In this document: positions 38,301-48,470 of the stretch, in pieces
Layout of the letters: each line of letters begins with the position of its first letter
Position numbering within the stretch: position 1 is the stretch's first letter
DNA from: Pycnococcus provasolii
Lineage: Eukaryota; Chlorophyta; Pseudoscourfieldiophyceae; Pseudoscourfieldiales
Reading direction: 5' to 3'
NCBI GenBank assembly: GCA_049487715.1
Contig: CP150548.1
Span: 1,178,001-1,242,000, forward strand
DNA: 64,000 bases
The notes under the pieces: model-generated
Databases searched by the model: none
The model's input: only the letters and a program-made list of their open reading frames with translations
Told to the model about the DNA's origin: nothing
Position numbers and translations under genes: made by a program

Positions 38301-38670
38301 GCTCGTAGATCTGCTCCACTTTCTGCGCGACGTGCGGGTGGCTCTTGCGAATAAGTGTCATTAGCATGTTACGTAGCAGGCGGTCGTCGTCGTGCAGATC
38401 TGCGAGGGTATTTTCACCACCGAAGCTAACCTGTCGTAGCGCAGGTGGGAGTGACGGCAGGTTGAATTGTTGTTCTTCTTTGCTGTCCCGAGTGTCCTCC
38501 AGGCTTCGTCGCGGCGAGCTGAGTTCCGTCGTGAAGGATCCGTACGACGCATTCCCGAAGAGCGAAGCCAAGAGACCTCCTCCACCGGCATTTGCGGTAC
38601 GTTGTTGTTGTTGTGGTCGTGGTGGCGTGCCCTCGCCGCCATCATCGTCGCGATCCGCCGCCGCCATCAT
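35050..38670 (-). CDS. ppc: Phosphoenolpyruvate carboxylase
   Basis: The ATG at 38670 (MMAAADRDDDGGEG) is the first in a good position; the frame upstream is 5' UTR-like. Of 1206 residues, the N-terminal 110 are disordered. Catalytic motifs are intact: VFTAHPTQATRRSLL (about residues 222-236, catalytic His), MGGDRDGNPFV, GYSDSGKDAGR, the mobile loop FHGRGGTVGRGGGPAHLAI, and the C-terminal NTG needed for activity. Before the last about 120 residues lies an acidic, low-complexity insert (ATTEEEEPAASAAAK) like the disordered region of bacterial-type PEPC of plants and algae. The typical plant N-terminal phosphorylation motif was not seen. It makes oxaloacetate from PEP and bicarbonate, feeding the citric acid cycle. 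The 3' end lies in the duplicated segment. Confidence 0.95.
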   Translation of the reverse strand: MMAAADRDDDGGEGTPPRPQQQQRTANAGGGGLLASLFGNASYGSFTTELSSPRRSLEDTRDSKEEQQFNLPSLPPALRQVSFGGENTLADLHDDDRLLRNMLMTLIRKSHPHVAQKVEQIYELAQKWTATGEDDDFGSLEKFVQSMSPADIVLVASAFSNMLSMHSLTEEVADVISEREAGIGGAVRPTRSIDQSIRRLVKSGIDIDQIYFALAEQQVEFVFTAHPTQATRRSLLKKQAVVRSNLLRIQHGEKMNRFEKMASVDMMLAAIEESWRTDEIRRSRPTPQSEARVGLSYVTETVFSSVPAYIRRMNMTLGHAGLPPLPNDGADLFRFSTWMGGDRDGNPFVTAETTYEVVVTNRIRAIDLYFAQISLLLNELSSWRCSAKLRSFVNDITKCFKSDLGPHYTQHEREQAPRGRQDSNASTGFPRTNSSTSNFTSDHVYRERCTQRNYEDFLYPLPETEPYRCVLSYVRDKLWNTKQLLLSTLSNRDGASLVALMDDNTSFILPGQPGYHEQFGGDSPSSASWKDRFECVYSETQHLLTPLLLIQESLIEVGDNATANGFLVDVIRQVRAFGLALLKLDVRQESDRHAHAIDAITRHLGLGSYLSWDEDDRVAFISKELGGKRPLLPRDYETSSAFTEDDVEVLRTCACISKLPPDSLGAYVISMCQQASDVLAVVLLQREASVGGSNSKPMRVVPLFEKLDDLQRSPSVMEALYTNAVYNGYIGTNFARSQEVMVGYSDSGKDAGRLAAAWGLYEGQEKLAKVSKAHGVKLTLFHGRGGTVGRGGGPAHLAILSQPPETVDGRLRLTIQGEVIEQDFGSTELAFRTFDMYTTAVLEHTLAPPRQPKAKWREVMDTLSERSCSAYRGVVFQNPLFIPFFKKVTPELELGRMNIGSRPSRRKADAGVESLRAIPWIFAWTQTRFHLPVWLGIGEAFESFGDLDTIATMYSEWPFFQVTMDMVEMVLMKADERCAKLYERMLLPSEATELKELGSSLRASFRKTKSAIFDVLNAGKKYMFDNSIDDSSNEPAATTEEEEPAASAAAKVSSLYDGDEVEDDGGKHYGVLHPFTELASKSPGAPDLLGQAVKEVNTSEFHCSASHQLKLNLLRKLELRLPYVTPLNVMQAHLLKELRAIVDDNVWPSEANTFEADADLAAMCSLSSPTMATAEVADRRAQYQIIVEDALIITMKAIAIAMGNTG

Positions 38671-39013
38671 GGTTTGTTCCGTTGTTTGCGGTAGGTGCAA
38701 AGGAATAATGGGGCCGAAAATAAATAAATCGGCTGAACTCCGACGCGTGGTCCCTTGATTGCCTTTTCCTTTCCCAATTTTCCGCATGTGATCTCGATAT
38801 CTTTTCGCTATGCACTGGGGGGGCGGCGGCTGTGGGCGGTACAAATTTCCAAGTTGGGGTTCCACTCGTTGTCCCCCCCTCCCTCTCCTCCAACCTGCTT
38901 TGCCCCGAGCCCCTCCCCGAACCCGAAGCAGCTCTCAACTCTTTGAACACATTCACCGAGGCGTGCGCGCGCGCGTGTGGTCACTTGCTCGCTCGCTCGC
39001 TCGTCAAATCGTC

Positions 39014-41097
39014 ATGCCTCCCTCGGTGCTGGGGTCGCTGACGAACATGATGAGGAACGGAGGTGGTGGCGGTGGCGGTGGTGGTGCATGCTTCGGTGCA
39101 CCTGCGACGAACTCGCCGGCGCCAGATAATAAGAAAAAGCAGCAGCAGCCAGAAGCGAAAGGAAGCACAAAGAAAAAGAAGAAGGCGCAAGACAACAACA
39201 ACAACAACAACAACAACCAGCAGCATGGCTTTGCAATCGTGACCAACAACAGCAGTGATGAGGCAGCAGCAGCACCACCAGGAGCGCTCGCAGTCATTGA
39301 CAACAACGACAACGACAACGACGGGTCACTTGGCTCAGACTTAGCGCTCGTCACAATGGGTGGGATGGTGTCGACGACGACATGATTGCCAAGCAGATTG
39401 AGTCGCTGCGCAGGTCCGCGGTAGATCTCACCAAGGAGCAGGACGGCGCGCGCCAGCTCGCGAAGAAGTATGCCGCGGAGTCGCGCGAGTGGGAGGGGCG
39501 CTATCAACGCGTCAACAAGCAGCTCGAGGACAGGGAACGTGATCTGCTCGAGATCAAGACGGACGTCGAGAAGTGCATGCAGATGAAAACTTTTTTCGAG
39601 GAGAAGTTTCGCATGGCAGATGCCGTCATCAGCCAGTGCGTGGACGAGGTGAGCACGACGAAACGCCTTCACGAGAGGCACACGGAGGACTCGGTGAAGA
39701 ACTGGGAGCGCGTGCAGAAGGATCACACGGAGAGGTGCGCACGCACGGAGCAGCAGCTCACGGAGGTCACTCGCCGGCTCGAGATTACGGACGGCGAGAA
39801 GCGCGTGGCCCTCGAGTCGTCGGAGTCTCTCTCGCAGGAGTGTAAGGAGCTGACGGCGAAGCTGCATGCGACGGAGCTGAAAATGCACGAAACTGTGCAG
39901 AAGTACGAGAAGGAGCTTACCGAGCTGAAGCAGGAGGAGAAGCGCCTCGAGAGCATGATCACGCACAAGCACACGGAGGTGGAGCGTGGGACGGAGGCGC
40001 TGTTCGCGCTCAAGGACAAGCATAGCGAACTGCAGACGAAGCATGGCGCGCTGACCGCGGAAGTCGAGGCTCTACGCACGGCTTCCGAGGCGGAGGTGGA
40101 ACGTCTCAAGGGTCGCGCGGATGCGGCGGATGCCGCTCGCGAAAGACTCCGTGACGAAATCGAACAGATGCGAACGTCGCTTTCGGAGGTGACGAAGGAG
40201 CGCGACCTGAATGCCCAGCGCGTCGACGCGCTCACATGTGACTTGGATATGGCGCGCAGTGAGCACGCCACAGCGCTCGCACAGGCGGAGGAGGATCGCG
40301 AGGCTGCTGTGACTGCAGCAGCGGCGAAGGAGACCGAGCACGGACAAGTCCTCGGTGAGGAGGTGGGCAAGCTGTCAGCTCAGGTAGTGTCACTCGAGCG
40401 CGAGCTTGCGGAAACTCGCCTTTCGGTCGACACGGAAGTACGTCGCAAAACATCGGAGCTGGCGGAGCAGAATCGCGTGCAGATTGAGCAGCTGCAGAAG
40501 CGCAATGACGCGGAGATGCGTGAGGCATCGAATGCTCTGGCAGAGGCTAAGCAGCATGCTGAAAATCTTGAGCAAGTCGTGGGAGAATTGAAGCGCGATT
40601 TGCGCGCGGCGACGACTACTGGAGCAGCACGTGTGGCGGGAGGATCTCACCATCGATCATTGCACAACCACCACCAACAGACGGTGCGTGCATCGTCGAA
40701 AAAGCCGACATCCATCCTCACCACGGGTGGTGGTGACGGTGACGGTGGAGCAGGCGGTACGGGATTACGATCGACGAAACCCCCGCCGCCGCCACTTACC
40801 ACCACGACGAACACGAAGAAGAAGGGTGCTGCTGCCGCTGCTATAGACGGCGGGGCGGTAAGCAGCAAGCACCTCCCCACGATGAGCGCGGGTACTTTTG
40901 GCCAGCCGGCTCCCTCGTCATCCACCTTTGGCACATTCGCTCGACGCAAGAAGAAGTCGACAGCCAGCGGTGGCATTGGCGGTGCGCCGACGACGACGGC
41001 GAAAGCGAAGAAGGCGGCGCACGCCGCCGCACGCCGCGAGACGGTCGCGGCAGCTTGGCCAGAAAGTCCTCCTCACGATCCTTTTTTCGACTTTTGA
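39014..41097 (+). CDS. Long coiled-coil protein (one frame change)
   Basis: The ATG at 39014 begins MPPSVLGSLTNMMRNGGGG, with Gly, Lys and Asn runs. From about 39360 the next frame continues DGVDDDMIAKQIESLRR and about 410 residues of nearly uninterrupted coiled coil (heptads rich in Glu, Lys, Leu, Ala). A basic, Gly/Ser/Pro-rich tail ends HDPFFDF. The two frames meet at 39350-39385; the first frame stops at 39383-39385. The shift of -1 could be a sequence error; a 29-nt GT-AG interval (39369-39397) would also restore the frame but is very short for an intron. The coil may be structural, for example basal body, centrosome or Golgi tether; no family was recognised. Length about 694 residues. 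Confidence 0.75.
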
Positions 41098-41442
41098 GTA
41101 TTGCGACGACCTTGTTGTCAAGCATCTGCCTGAATTGCAAAGAACAACAAAATGACGATGCGGTGGTGGAGTGAATGATGACGATGACAATGACAATGAC
41201 ATGGGATGGTGGATGGAACAAGACGTACCAACCACGCGCTGCCGCGGCTGAATATATTATTTATCGACTTTTTGCTTGCTGCGAGATTTATTGCGCGCGC
41301 GTGGTGGCACGGTGGGGTAAGGCTTTGATGATCAGCTGATAATTTATCTTGAAGAATCAAAAAGACATATTACCAATCTTCTTTGACATCCCGTCCGTGC
41401 TGCATGCATGCTGTCCTTTCCTCCCTCCACCAGTTCCCATTA
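41098..41442. other. Convergent intergenic region
   Basis: 345 bp between two convergent 3' ends, with a short TGACAA-type repeat (41176-41202). No gene is seen. Confidence 0.5.
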
Positions 41443-42493
41443 TCATCCTTGTTGTTGTTCTTTCATCATGGCTGCTGCAAACGCGCCTAGGCTTGAAGGA
41501 AGCGATTCGAGCGAGATGCCAGCTTGTCGGAGCGCATCTGCGACCTGCTTCGGGTCAACAACATGACGTTCCTTGTCATCGCCACTACCAACGGCGGCGG
41601 CGGCGGGGTCGGAACCATCCACTTCCTCCACTTCCTCCATCTCCTCCTCCTCCTCCTCCTCTCTGCACGCGTGCTTCCTCATCTGCGCGTGCTTCCTCCT
41701 CATCTGGCTCTTCAGCCGCCGGCACCTCTCCGCGCTCCTCCCCTCCCTCCTCTATCTTATTCTCTTCATCATCTTCCTCCTCCTGAACATGATCCGCGCG
41801 CGGCTTCTTGTTCGAGGGCGACGGCGGCGATGGGAGCTTCGAATTTTGCCCCTGCTGCTTGATCGAGGAGAGTACGAAACCTGCTTCACGCATTGCCTCT
41901 GGACTCTCGCAGATTGTTGTGTCGCAATTGCCCAATTGGATCTCAAAGAGCTGTGTTCCATCTTCGGCTTTGTTGTCGTATTTCCTGACGAGCTTTGCCT
42001 TTGCGAACCCAGCGGGGTCGAATACGCCCAAAAAATGTTCGCGGTTTTCGGGTAGGATGGCGTCGACACTGAGAAAAAACGTCGACCCAACTCGCCAGCG
42101 GCGGTTTGTGGCTGGCAGAGCGGCGGTCGCGGTCTTCGACGATGACGGTTGCTTTCGCTTCGCGGAACCCACTAACTGCTGTTGTGTCGCGGCGAACACG
42201 AGATCCAGGAAATCGTCTAATTTCTGCGGCATTAAGGATGGCGGATCCTGCGTCCACATCGGCTGCTGCTTTTCGGCATCGTCCACGACGCCACCCACAG
42301 CCATGGGCAGCAGATGTGATTTACTTTTCTTTGCCGCCGCGGACGCCATCCCTGTGGCAGGAGCAGGGGGAGGAGGAGCCTTCTCCTTCAATTTATTTTT
42401 ATTATTATCGTCACGACGATGCGACGATGGCGTAGGCGTCGGCATAGCCATCAACTGCGCCGTGGCATTGGCATCGTCGTGGGAGACGGACAT
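41443..42493 (-). CDS. Acidic protein of unknown function, probable frame change
   Basis: The ATG at 42493 starts MSVSHDDANATAQLMAMP. The central part looks folded (WTQDPPSLMPQKLDDFLDLV, STFFLSVDAILPENREHFLGVFD, AKAKLVRKYD, LFEIQLGNCDTTICESPEAM). After a basic PSNKKPRADHV stretch a long Glu-rich tail follows. In this frame the tail turns into Gly/Arg simple sequence and stops at 41585. The neighbouring frame, entered by +1 inside the GAG repeats, continues EEMEEVEEVDGSDP and ends VVDPKQVADALRQAGISL to AAMMKEQQQG at 41443, which reads as a normal helix. I favour the second ending and a one-base error in the GAG run. The family was not recognised. Acidic tail and basic KKPR suggest a nuclear protein. 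Confidence 0.6.
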
Positions 42494-42681
42494 GGCGAGG
42501 CAGGCTGCGAGATTTGTGCGCGGGAAAATTGGTTCAGATGTCACGCACGTTGTGGCAAGTCCATCGGGATGGGCGGGAATAGCGAGTTCGGGGTCAGATT
42601 ATGATTGGGGGTTTGTCTGGGACCAGCCGTGGAAATCACGCGTGCACTGTACATGTTGGTGGTATTCTTACAAAAACAAGC

Positions 42682-43188
42682 TCACTCGCCTGGTGTCGCG
42701 ACTCCTGTCGTCGTTTCACCCAGACCGTACGCGGCTCTCGCGGCGTTATCGCGGAGGAACGTCCAGCTCGCAAACTGCTGCTGCTGGCAAGCCTGCTTGA
42801 CGTTGCCGTTCTTGATGGCGGCGCGGAACGCGGACGTCTGCAGGAGCTCGAGGAACGCGAGCGCGTGCGGGTACTGTACGTGCTGGCAGTACGGCGGCTT
42901 GGTCCAGTAGAGCAGGTACTCGAGGAACATCACGAAGCTCTCGTCGTCGAAGTACCCGTGCATGGCAAGGTGGTGCAAGTACGCCGGGTTGGCGAGGCTG
43001 GATACGAACTCGAGTTCGAGCGCGAATCTCTCCTCTTCTGTGGCTGCCGTGACGATGCTTGGTGGTTGTCCTGCCGGTGCGGAGTCTTGTCCGTTAGCGT
43101 TCGCGTCTTTATTGTTGTCGCGAGCAGGTGCGGGTTCATCGGCACCTGCGGCATCCACCATGGTCACGTCGCCATCCTGCGAGGCCAT
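42682..43188 (-). CDS. MED31: Mediator complex subunit 31 (SOH1)
   Basis: The ATG at 43188 begins an acidic Ala/Asn-rich extension, then the conserved MED31 core: RFALELEFVSSLANPAYLHH, GYFDDESFVMFLEYLLYW, YPHALAFLELLQTSAFR and the QQQFASWTFLRDN block. This all-helical subunit links the Mediator middle module to RNA polymerase II transcription. At 168 residues it is longer than the usual about 100-130 because of the N-terminal extension. It shares a 276-bp divergent promoter with the TRM4 gene. Confidence 0.95.
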   Translation of the reverse strand: MASQDGDVTMVDAAGADEPAPARDNNKDANANGQDSAPAGQPPSIVTAATEEERFALELEFVSSLANPAYLHHLAMHGYFDDESFVMFLEYLLYWTKPPYCQHVQYPHALAFLELLQTSAFRAAIKNGNVKQACQQQQFASWTFLRDNAARAAYGLGETTTGVATPGE

Positions 43189-43464
43189 GACTCCTGGAAT
43201 GGATGGATGCAGGGCAAGAATGAACGAGGAGGATGAAGCCTACTAACCCCGAAAGAATCCTGCGACCCCAACTGACCCCAACCCCCAACTGAAATCCCCC
43301 CCATGCGGAGGCATTGAAGTTGAACCCCGCCGCCGCCGCGCCGCCGCCTCCCCTTCCCTCTCCCCCCTCCCCTCTCCATACTCGCCGGAACAAGCCACCC
43401 ATGCCACGGCAAACGGATGAGGACTCGGTTTCGGTGAGGCTCGCCTAGCAGGTTCTCAGCCGTG

Positions 43465-46400
43465 ATGACGCGTCGGAAGAGAAAGCCGCGCTCCAAGGCA
43501 ACCGTCAAAGCCGCGAAGAAACGCGCGGCGCGACTGCAGCTCGGACCACAAACCGTTGGCGCGCCTTCCGCTTCCGCTTCCGCTTCTTCTTTGGTAGCCT
43601 CTCAGCAAAGTCAGGAACACGAGCCTTCCCCGTCGCCTCTGTCATTTTCACACCCGAACCGACACCTGGCGCTCGCAGGGGGCGCGCAGGCGACGCTCTT
43701 CGAGAGGTACTACAGAGCTGTGAACATCCTGCCCGCGCACGAATGGCCCGCGATGATAGCGACGCTCTCGAGGCCACTTCCCGTGTCGTTCCGCGTCGTC
43801 GGAGGGCCGCGCACCGCGGAGGCTCGTGCGGCACTCGGCGCGATTCAACAGACGCTGCAGAGAGAGGGCGCGACGCCACTGCCGTGGTGCGATGGCTGGC
43901 AAATTCAGGCGGACAGCGGGGCACTGAAGACGAGCTCAAGGCCGGGCCTGCGTGAGCTGCACGCCTGGCTCGTGGAAGCGAGCCACGGCGGTCTTGTCGT
44001 CAGGCAGGAGGCTGTCTCCATGGTGCCCGCGGCGCTGCTGCACATCAAGCCTGGGCACAAGGTGCTTGACATGTGCGCCTCACCTGGGTCGAAAACAACG
44101 CAGGCGCTTGAGGCTGTGCACGGCGACGGCGGTGCTGAGGACACCGCTGCGGGAGGTCTCGTCGTCGCCAACGACACCGACGCACGACGTGCACGCCTGC
44201 TGATTCGCAGGTGTGCAGCCCTTGGCGAGCTCACAGACCGACTCGCAGTCACGCAGCACGACGCGACGAAATTCCCGAACGTGCTCGCACCGTGCTGGCG
44301 CGGTGGAGAGGACGACACACGAGGTTTGCGTGAACAGCGCTACCTTGACGGACCTTACGACCGAGTTCTTTGTGATGTACCGTGTTCCGGAGATGGTACG
44401 CTTCGTAAGAATCCAGAGGTACGACAAACAACTTAGGTCTTTTTTGTTTGTTTGTGTGTGTGTGTTTGAAATGAGGTTTCCTTGCTTTTACTTTTCTATC
44501 TTCTCTATCGTAGGCTTGAGAATGATCTGTTTCGAGTCGATTCGATGATCAATTGCACAGTACACGATCGACGGCCCCGAGGGATTATATCTTGGAACAC
44601 TGTAGAGTTGCGGATACGTGCCACCGGTGCGATGTCGAAGCAATAAACGACAAACAAAAAATGATAGGAAGAGGATGACGGGTTCCCGAAAGAAAAAGAA
44701 AAAATCTTTTACGTCGAGACGGAAACTTGCCGAGAGAAGAGATGAGAATGAGAGAGTTTGGGTGTGTTTTGGGCGAGCCGGTTAACATCTCAAATCGGAT
44801 TTCATGCACTCACGCATCATGAAAACGAACAGGTTTGGTCGCGCTGGAATCCTGAATTTGGAGCAGGTTTGCACATGCTTCAGCTGAGGCTTGCACTTCG
44901 AGCCATTGCCCTACTACGTGTTGGCGGCTGCCTTGCGTATTCCACGTGCAGCTTGAACCCCGCGGAAGATGAGGCGGTGGTTGCAGAGCTGCTGAGACGG
45001 TGCCATGGTGCGGTGCAGGTGGTGGACGTACGATCAGGCGAGACGCTCGATGGAGACACCACGAACGATGTGCACGCGGCGGCGTCAAAGAGCCGACCGG
45101 GAATCTGCGACTGGCCTGTGTACGCGTCTATGCCTGGCGAGGAGGAGGGTGCGCCGGCGACGCTCGTCGTTCCCGAGAAGTCGTCACGTGGTTTCCCACC
45201 AAGTCTCTGGCCACCCACGAAGGATGAGATGGAACTGCGTGGCGAGCTGACGAAGTGCCTGCGCTTCTTTCCGCACGACAATGACACTGGCGGGTTCTTC
45301 GTTTGCATTCTGCGTAAGACGAGCACCTTGCCTGGCCCACCATCGAAGGGCAGCAGCAGCGGCAGCAAAAGCGGCACCTCCCGTTCTCGTCCCCATGACA
45401 GAAAGGCTGGGCACACGAGTGCTGAACTGCCGCAACGCATCCCATGCCTGCGTCGAGTGACGGGTGACGCGCTCGACGAAGCGTGGAAGTGCGTGGGTGG
45501 CAACCCGGAAGCGACCGATGAGAAGGCGAGATTCCAGAGATGCACATTCACGCGCTCCCCGAATGCAACGTGCGCAGGCAAGTCCGCTTGGTGGCTGACG
45601 GACGCCATGGCGGAGCATGTGGCTGATCACCCGGGAAGTGCTAAGCTGCACATCCTGCTTGCTGGAAGTCCGCTACTGACGCGCACGCGTAGTCGCGGCG
45701 GTCTTGGTGGCACCCCCGGGGGACGCGTGGTGGCACGCTCGCTTGGGTACGGCGGTCGCAAGGCGAATGAGGGCGGCGTGCTCGCATCGCCGTCGGGGTC
45801 TTGTTCTTGGAGGATACGTCACGAGGGTGCGGCGCTGCTGCCTAGCATTCGACATTCCGCGAAAGGCTGCATGCTGCCTGTACGGGCGGAGGTGATGTGC
45901 AAGCTGCTCGCGCCCGTCGCGGACACGGCGTCATCCAAGACTTCGCTCGCACGCATCGTGCTATCGACGAAGGAGTTGCGAGATCGGCTGCTGTCTTGGC
46001 GTGAGATGAGCGCATTTGAAGAGTGCGACGAGGGTGCGATTGTGCTCAGCTCCGCCAAGGGACAACGATCCATTTCGCTGGCGGCAGAGAAGGTTGTGGT
46101 GAAGAAGGACGTTGGTGTTGGTGCAGTCGCAGCCGACGACGAGGAGCCTGTCGCGTACCTGGTCGTGACGTGGCCACGCACGAAAGGCCTTGAAAGAGCA
46201 CCGGCCGCCGCTGCACGTCGCATCATCAGGCTTCTTGGTCGCTCTAGCGGATTAAGTTCTGAACGAAGGTATGAGACATATACACATTGTTTTTCTATTT
46301 TTTGCCTTTGGTGTGTGTTTGTGGCCTCGCATCTACATTCTTTTGCACATTTACCTGTGATCTGCCGACCGCTCTTCTCTCATCGGCGGCATTGATCCAC

Positions 46401-46610
46401 TTGTATTCTCAATCAATCTGTCATTGTGCTATATTAAGCGCGTCTATTTCTGCAACGCGGGTTGTGCGTGGCCCACCTCGTCCTTCTCCTGTGGACGTTT
46501 GACAGTGGAAGCTTCTTTTATGTCTACCCGTACAAAATTTTCTAACCAATTTCCCTAAACAACAAAACAGGGGAGGAGGTGCTCGCAGCAACCAAAAGGC
46601 ATATCGTTAA
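43465..46610 (+). CDS. NSUN2: tRNA (cytosine-5) methyltransferase TRM4/NSUN2, three exons
   Basis: Exons are 43465-44418, 44833-46268 and 46571-46610, giving 809 residues. Exon 1 starts MTRRKRKPRSK and holds the SAM-binding site (GHKVLDMCASPGSKTTQALE), the NDTDARR acidic motif and motif IV DVPCSGDGTLRKNPE with Cys307. Exon 2 continues VWSRWNPEFGAGLHMLQLRL and motif VI LAYSTCSLNPAEDEAVV with the catalytic Cys357, then the TRM4-specific C-terminal half. Splicing exon 1 to 2 rebuilds the invariant NP-(E/D)-xW junction exactly. Exon 3 adds the basic tail GGGARSNQKAYR. The enzyme methylates C5 of cytosine in tRNAs in the nucleus. Exon 3 is short, so its use is the least certain part. Confidence 0.9.
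44419..44832 (+). other. Intron 1 of TRM4 gene, 414 nt
   Basis: GTACGA donor and ACAG acceptor. Removal restores the conserved KNPE-VWSRWNP protein junction. AT-rich with a GC-richer central part (about 44570-44650). Confidence 0.9.
46269..46570 (+). other. Intron 2 of TRM4 gene, 302 nt (probable)
   Basis: GTATGAG donor after an AG exon end and ACAG acceptor. It is T-rich and contains stops in the exon frame. The spliced frame gives a short basic tail and TAA at 46608. Without splicing the frame would run to 46395. Confidence 0.65.
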
Positions 46611-47038
46611 TCGAAATGGATTCGTTCGCATGGTACGTACGGTTTTGCTTGCATGTTCCATAGCCTATTATATGTTTCCAAACTTTGCCGTCAGCTCAGG
46701 CGCACCCCGTGAAGATGATTTGCTTCAATCCTAATCTGACACCTCTTGTTTGAGGGTAGTTTTTCAAAGTTTACTTTGGATATCTGCCGATGCGCACAAC
46801 TTAAGCACCAATAACAATGTCTGAACGGTGGTGGGTGACCCACATGCTTGATGCCTGATTCCTTCTTTTTCTTTCTTGATGCACGAATGCTTACACGATG
46901 ACCGTACGTCGTACCCACGAAACATTGCATTGCAGGAGGCTAGGCTTGGCGGCGAAAGTGCCTTGTTGTACACAAAATAGTACACTAAGACGTTTTTACT
47001 GTAACTACATACCCGTACTGTATCTGACCTTACAACGA
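46611..47038. other. Intergenic left of the retroelement
   Basis: 428 bp, AT-richer than the average of the window. No gene, RNA or repeat is recognised. Confidence 0.5.
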
Positions 47039-47213
47039 AAACCTTTGGCCCACGGGCTAGGGGTTTTGAATTCGAATCTCCGATTCAAACAGGCCTGCTT
47101 CACATTGCCATGCGAAGCAGGCGCGCGGTAAACCCGCGCGGGGAACTGCCCGCGGATACCCGCGGTTTCCCCGTCTCACTCTTAGTTTTGCACGCGACTG
47201 AAGTTCGCGCGCA
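47039..47213 (+). repeat. Split direct repeat A1 of the retroelement
   Basis: 175 bp, identical to A2 at 50152-50325 except a one-base indel in TTCAAACAGG/TTCAACAGG. Near-identity implies recent insertion or homogenisation. Confidence 0.95.
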
Positions 47214-48470
47214 AACAGAGCCACACGCGCGTGCGCGTGAAAAGTAACGGGTAGTCACGTCGGCTAATCCAACACAACAACCACACGTGTGCGGCTACAG
47301 CAGCAGCACGTGCGTGTTCAAGGCACGAATAAACGTCTGAGGCACAACAGAGTCATTTTCCAGACACTATGCCGCGCGGACAGCGACGAACGCCAGTCTG
47401 GCGGTGAACGACGACGTCGCAGCAAGGAGGTGGTACGCCGGCAACGCCGGGACCGCCTCAGGATCCACCATCCGCCACACCAGGGCCAAGTGACGCGAGC
47501 GCGGAGATCTTGGAGCGGTGCGGCTTTGGCTCGGATGGACAGCTGGCAGCAACAACAGCAGCAACAGCAGCAGGGTGACCCGGTCAGCATTGATTTGGGA
47601 TTGGATGATGATGCAGAGAGGATGATGATGTGGAGTATGTGACGAACGAGCAAGCGTCCTCTCGCAGCTCGTGCCGAGGGCATTGCGTATGCGAACGGTC
47701 AGCCGTTTGCACGGCACGACGCGTCGCGCCAGGATATACATTGCCCCTTCCTCAGGCTTCATCCGCAGCCACCGGAGCTGCTATATCTCTTTATCGGACT
47801 TGGAACATATCCAGCGGAAAGGAACTGAAGGGTGCATCGCTCAAGCATGAGTATCGGGCGGTGCGCTCGCGCTTCCTTATTTGCGGATGATTGATGTTGC
47901 TGGAGGACGCGCGTAGCGTGATTGAGATACGATTTTCCGATTTTGGCGCGCGCTCATCAATCCGCGGAGGTTTCGCACTGCTCGGAAGCGATGCGACATC
48001 TCAAGCTGCAGGTGGAGGCAATCAATCCGACCGTCATCCCGTGCTCTGTGCGACTACGCACGCACAGCACCGATGGCGGAAGGATGCCTGCAGGATAGCG
48101 TTTCTCGAGGTCCTTGAGGATCTCAGAAACCACTGACACGAAGCTCGCCGCCTCACCGCGGAAGATCAGGTGCTTCTCACGGGGCGCGCAGGAGCGGGCG
48201 GGGATCCCAAGGTGCAAAACCGCCGACGGCTCGCTCCGCGGGCGCGGCGACAAGCCGGCTCCAGTGTCCTCCTCCGGCCCACCCCCCCGACGGCGGAGAC
48301 AGGTCGTTTTCGGACAAACCCGCTGCCCCACGGACGGTGCGTCGCCGGCGGCGGACCGCGGAGGTCGCGGAGCTGGTCGCGGCAGGGACGTGGCGCGTGC
48401 GCTTCCCATCGAGTGCGAAGCGCCCCTCCGCACCATCACCCCGGGCCCATCGCTTGCGGCGACTCACCCC
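47214..48470 (+). pseudogene. Decayed gag-like region of the retroelement
   Basis: About 1.25 kb between A1 and the reverse transcriptase. Short open stretches in several frames are broken by stops. One has a Gln run followed by acidic sequence (MDSWQQQQQQ, then SIDLGLDDDAER), and another in a different frame looks protein-like (RLHPQPPELLYLFIGLGTYP). By position this should be gag, but no gag motif is recognised. Confidence 0.5.

Noticed and set aside
46691-46985. Minus-strand open frames left of the retroelement considered as part of it
   Set aside because: They lie outside the A1 border, have no retroelement motif and are not repeated elsewhere in the window.
47060-47110. TTCGAAT loop in repeat A1 considered as a tRNA
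   Set aside because: No acceptor, D or anticodon arm can be paired around it; the sequence is simply part of the retroelement repeat.
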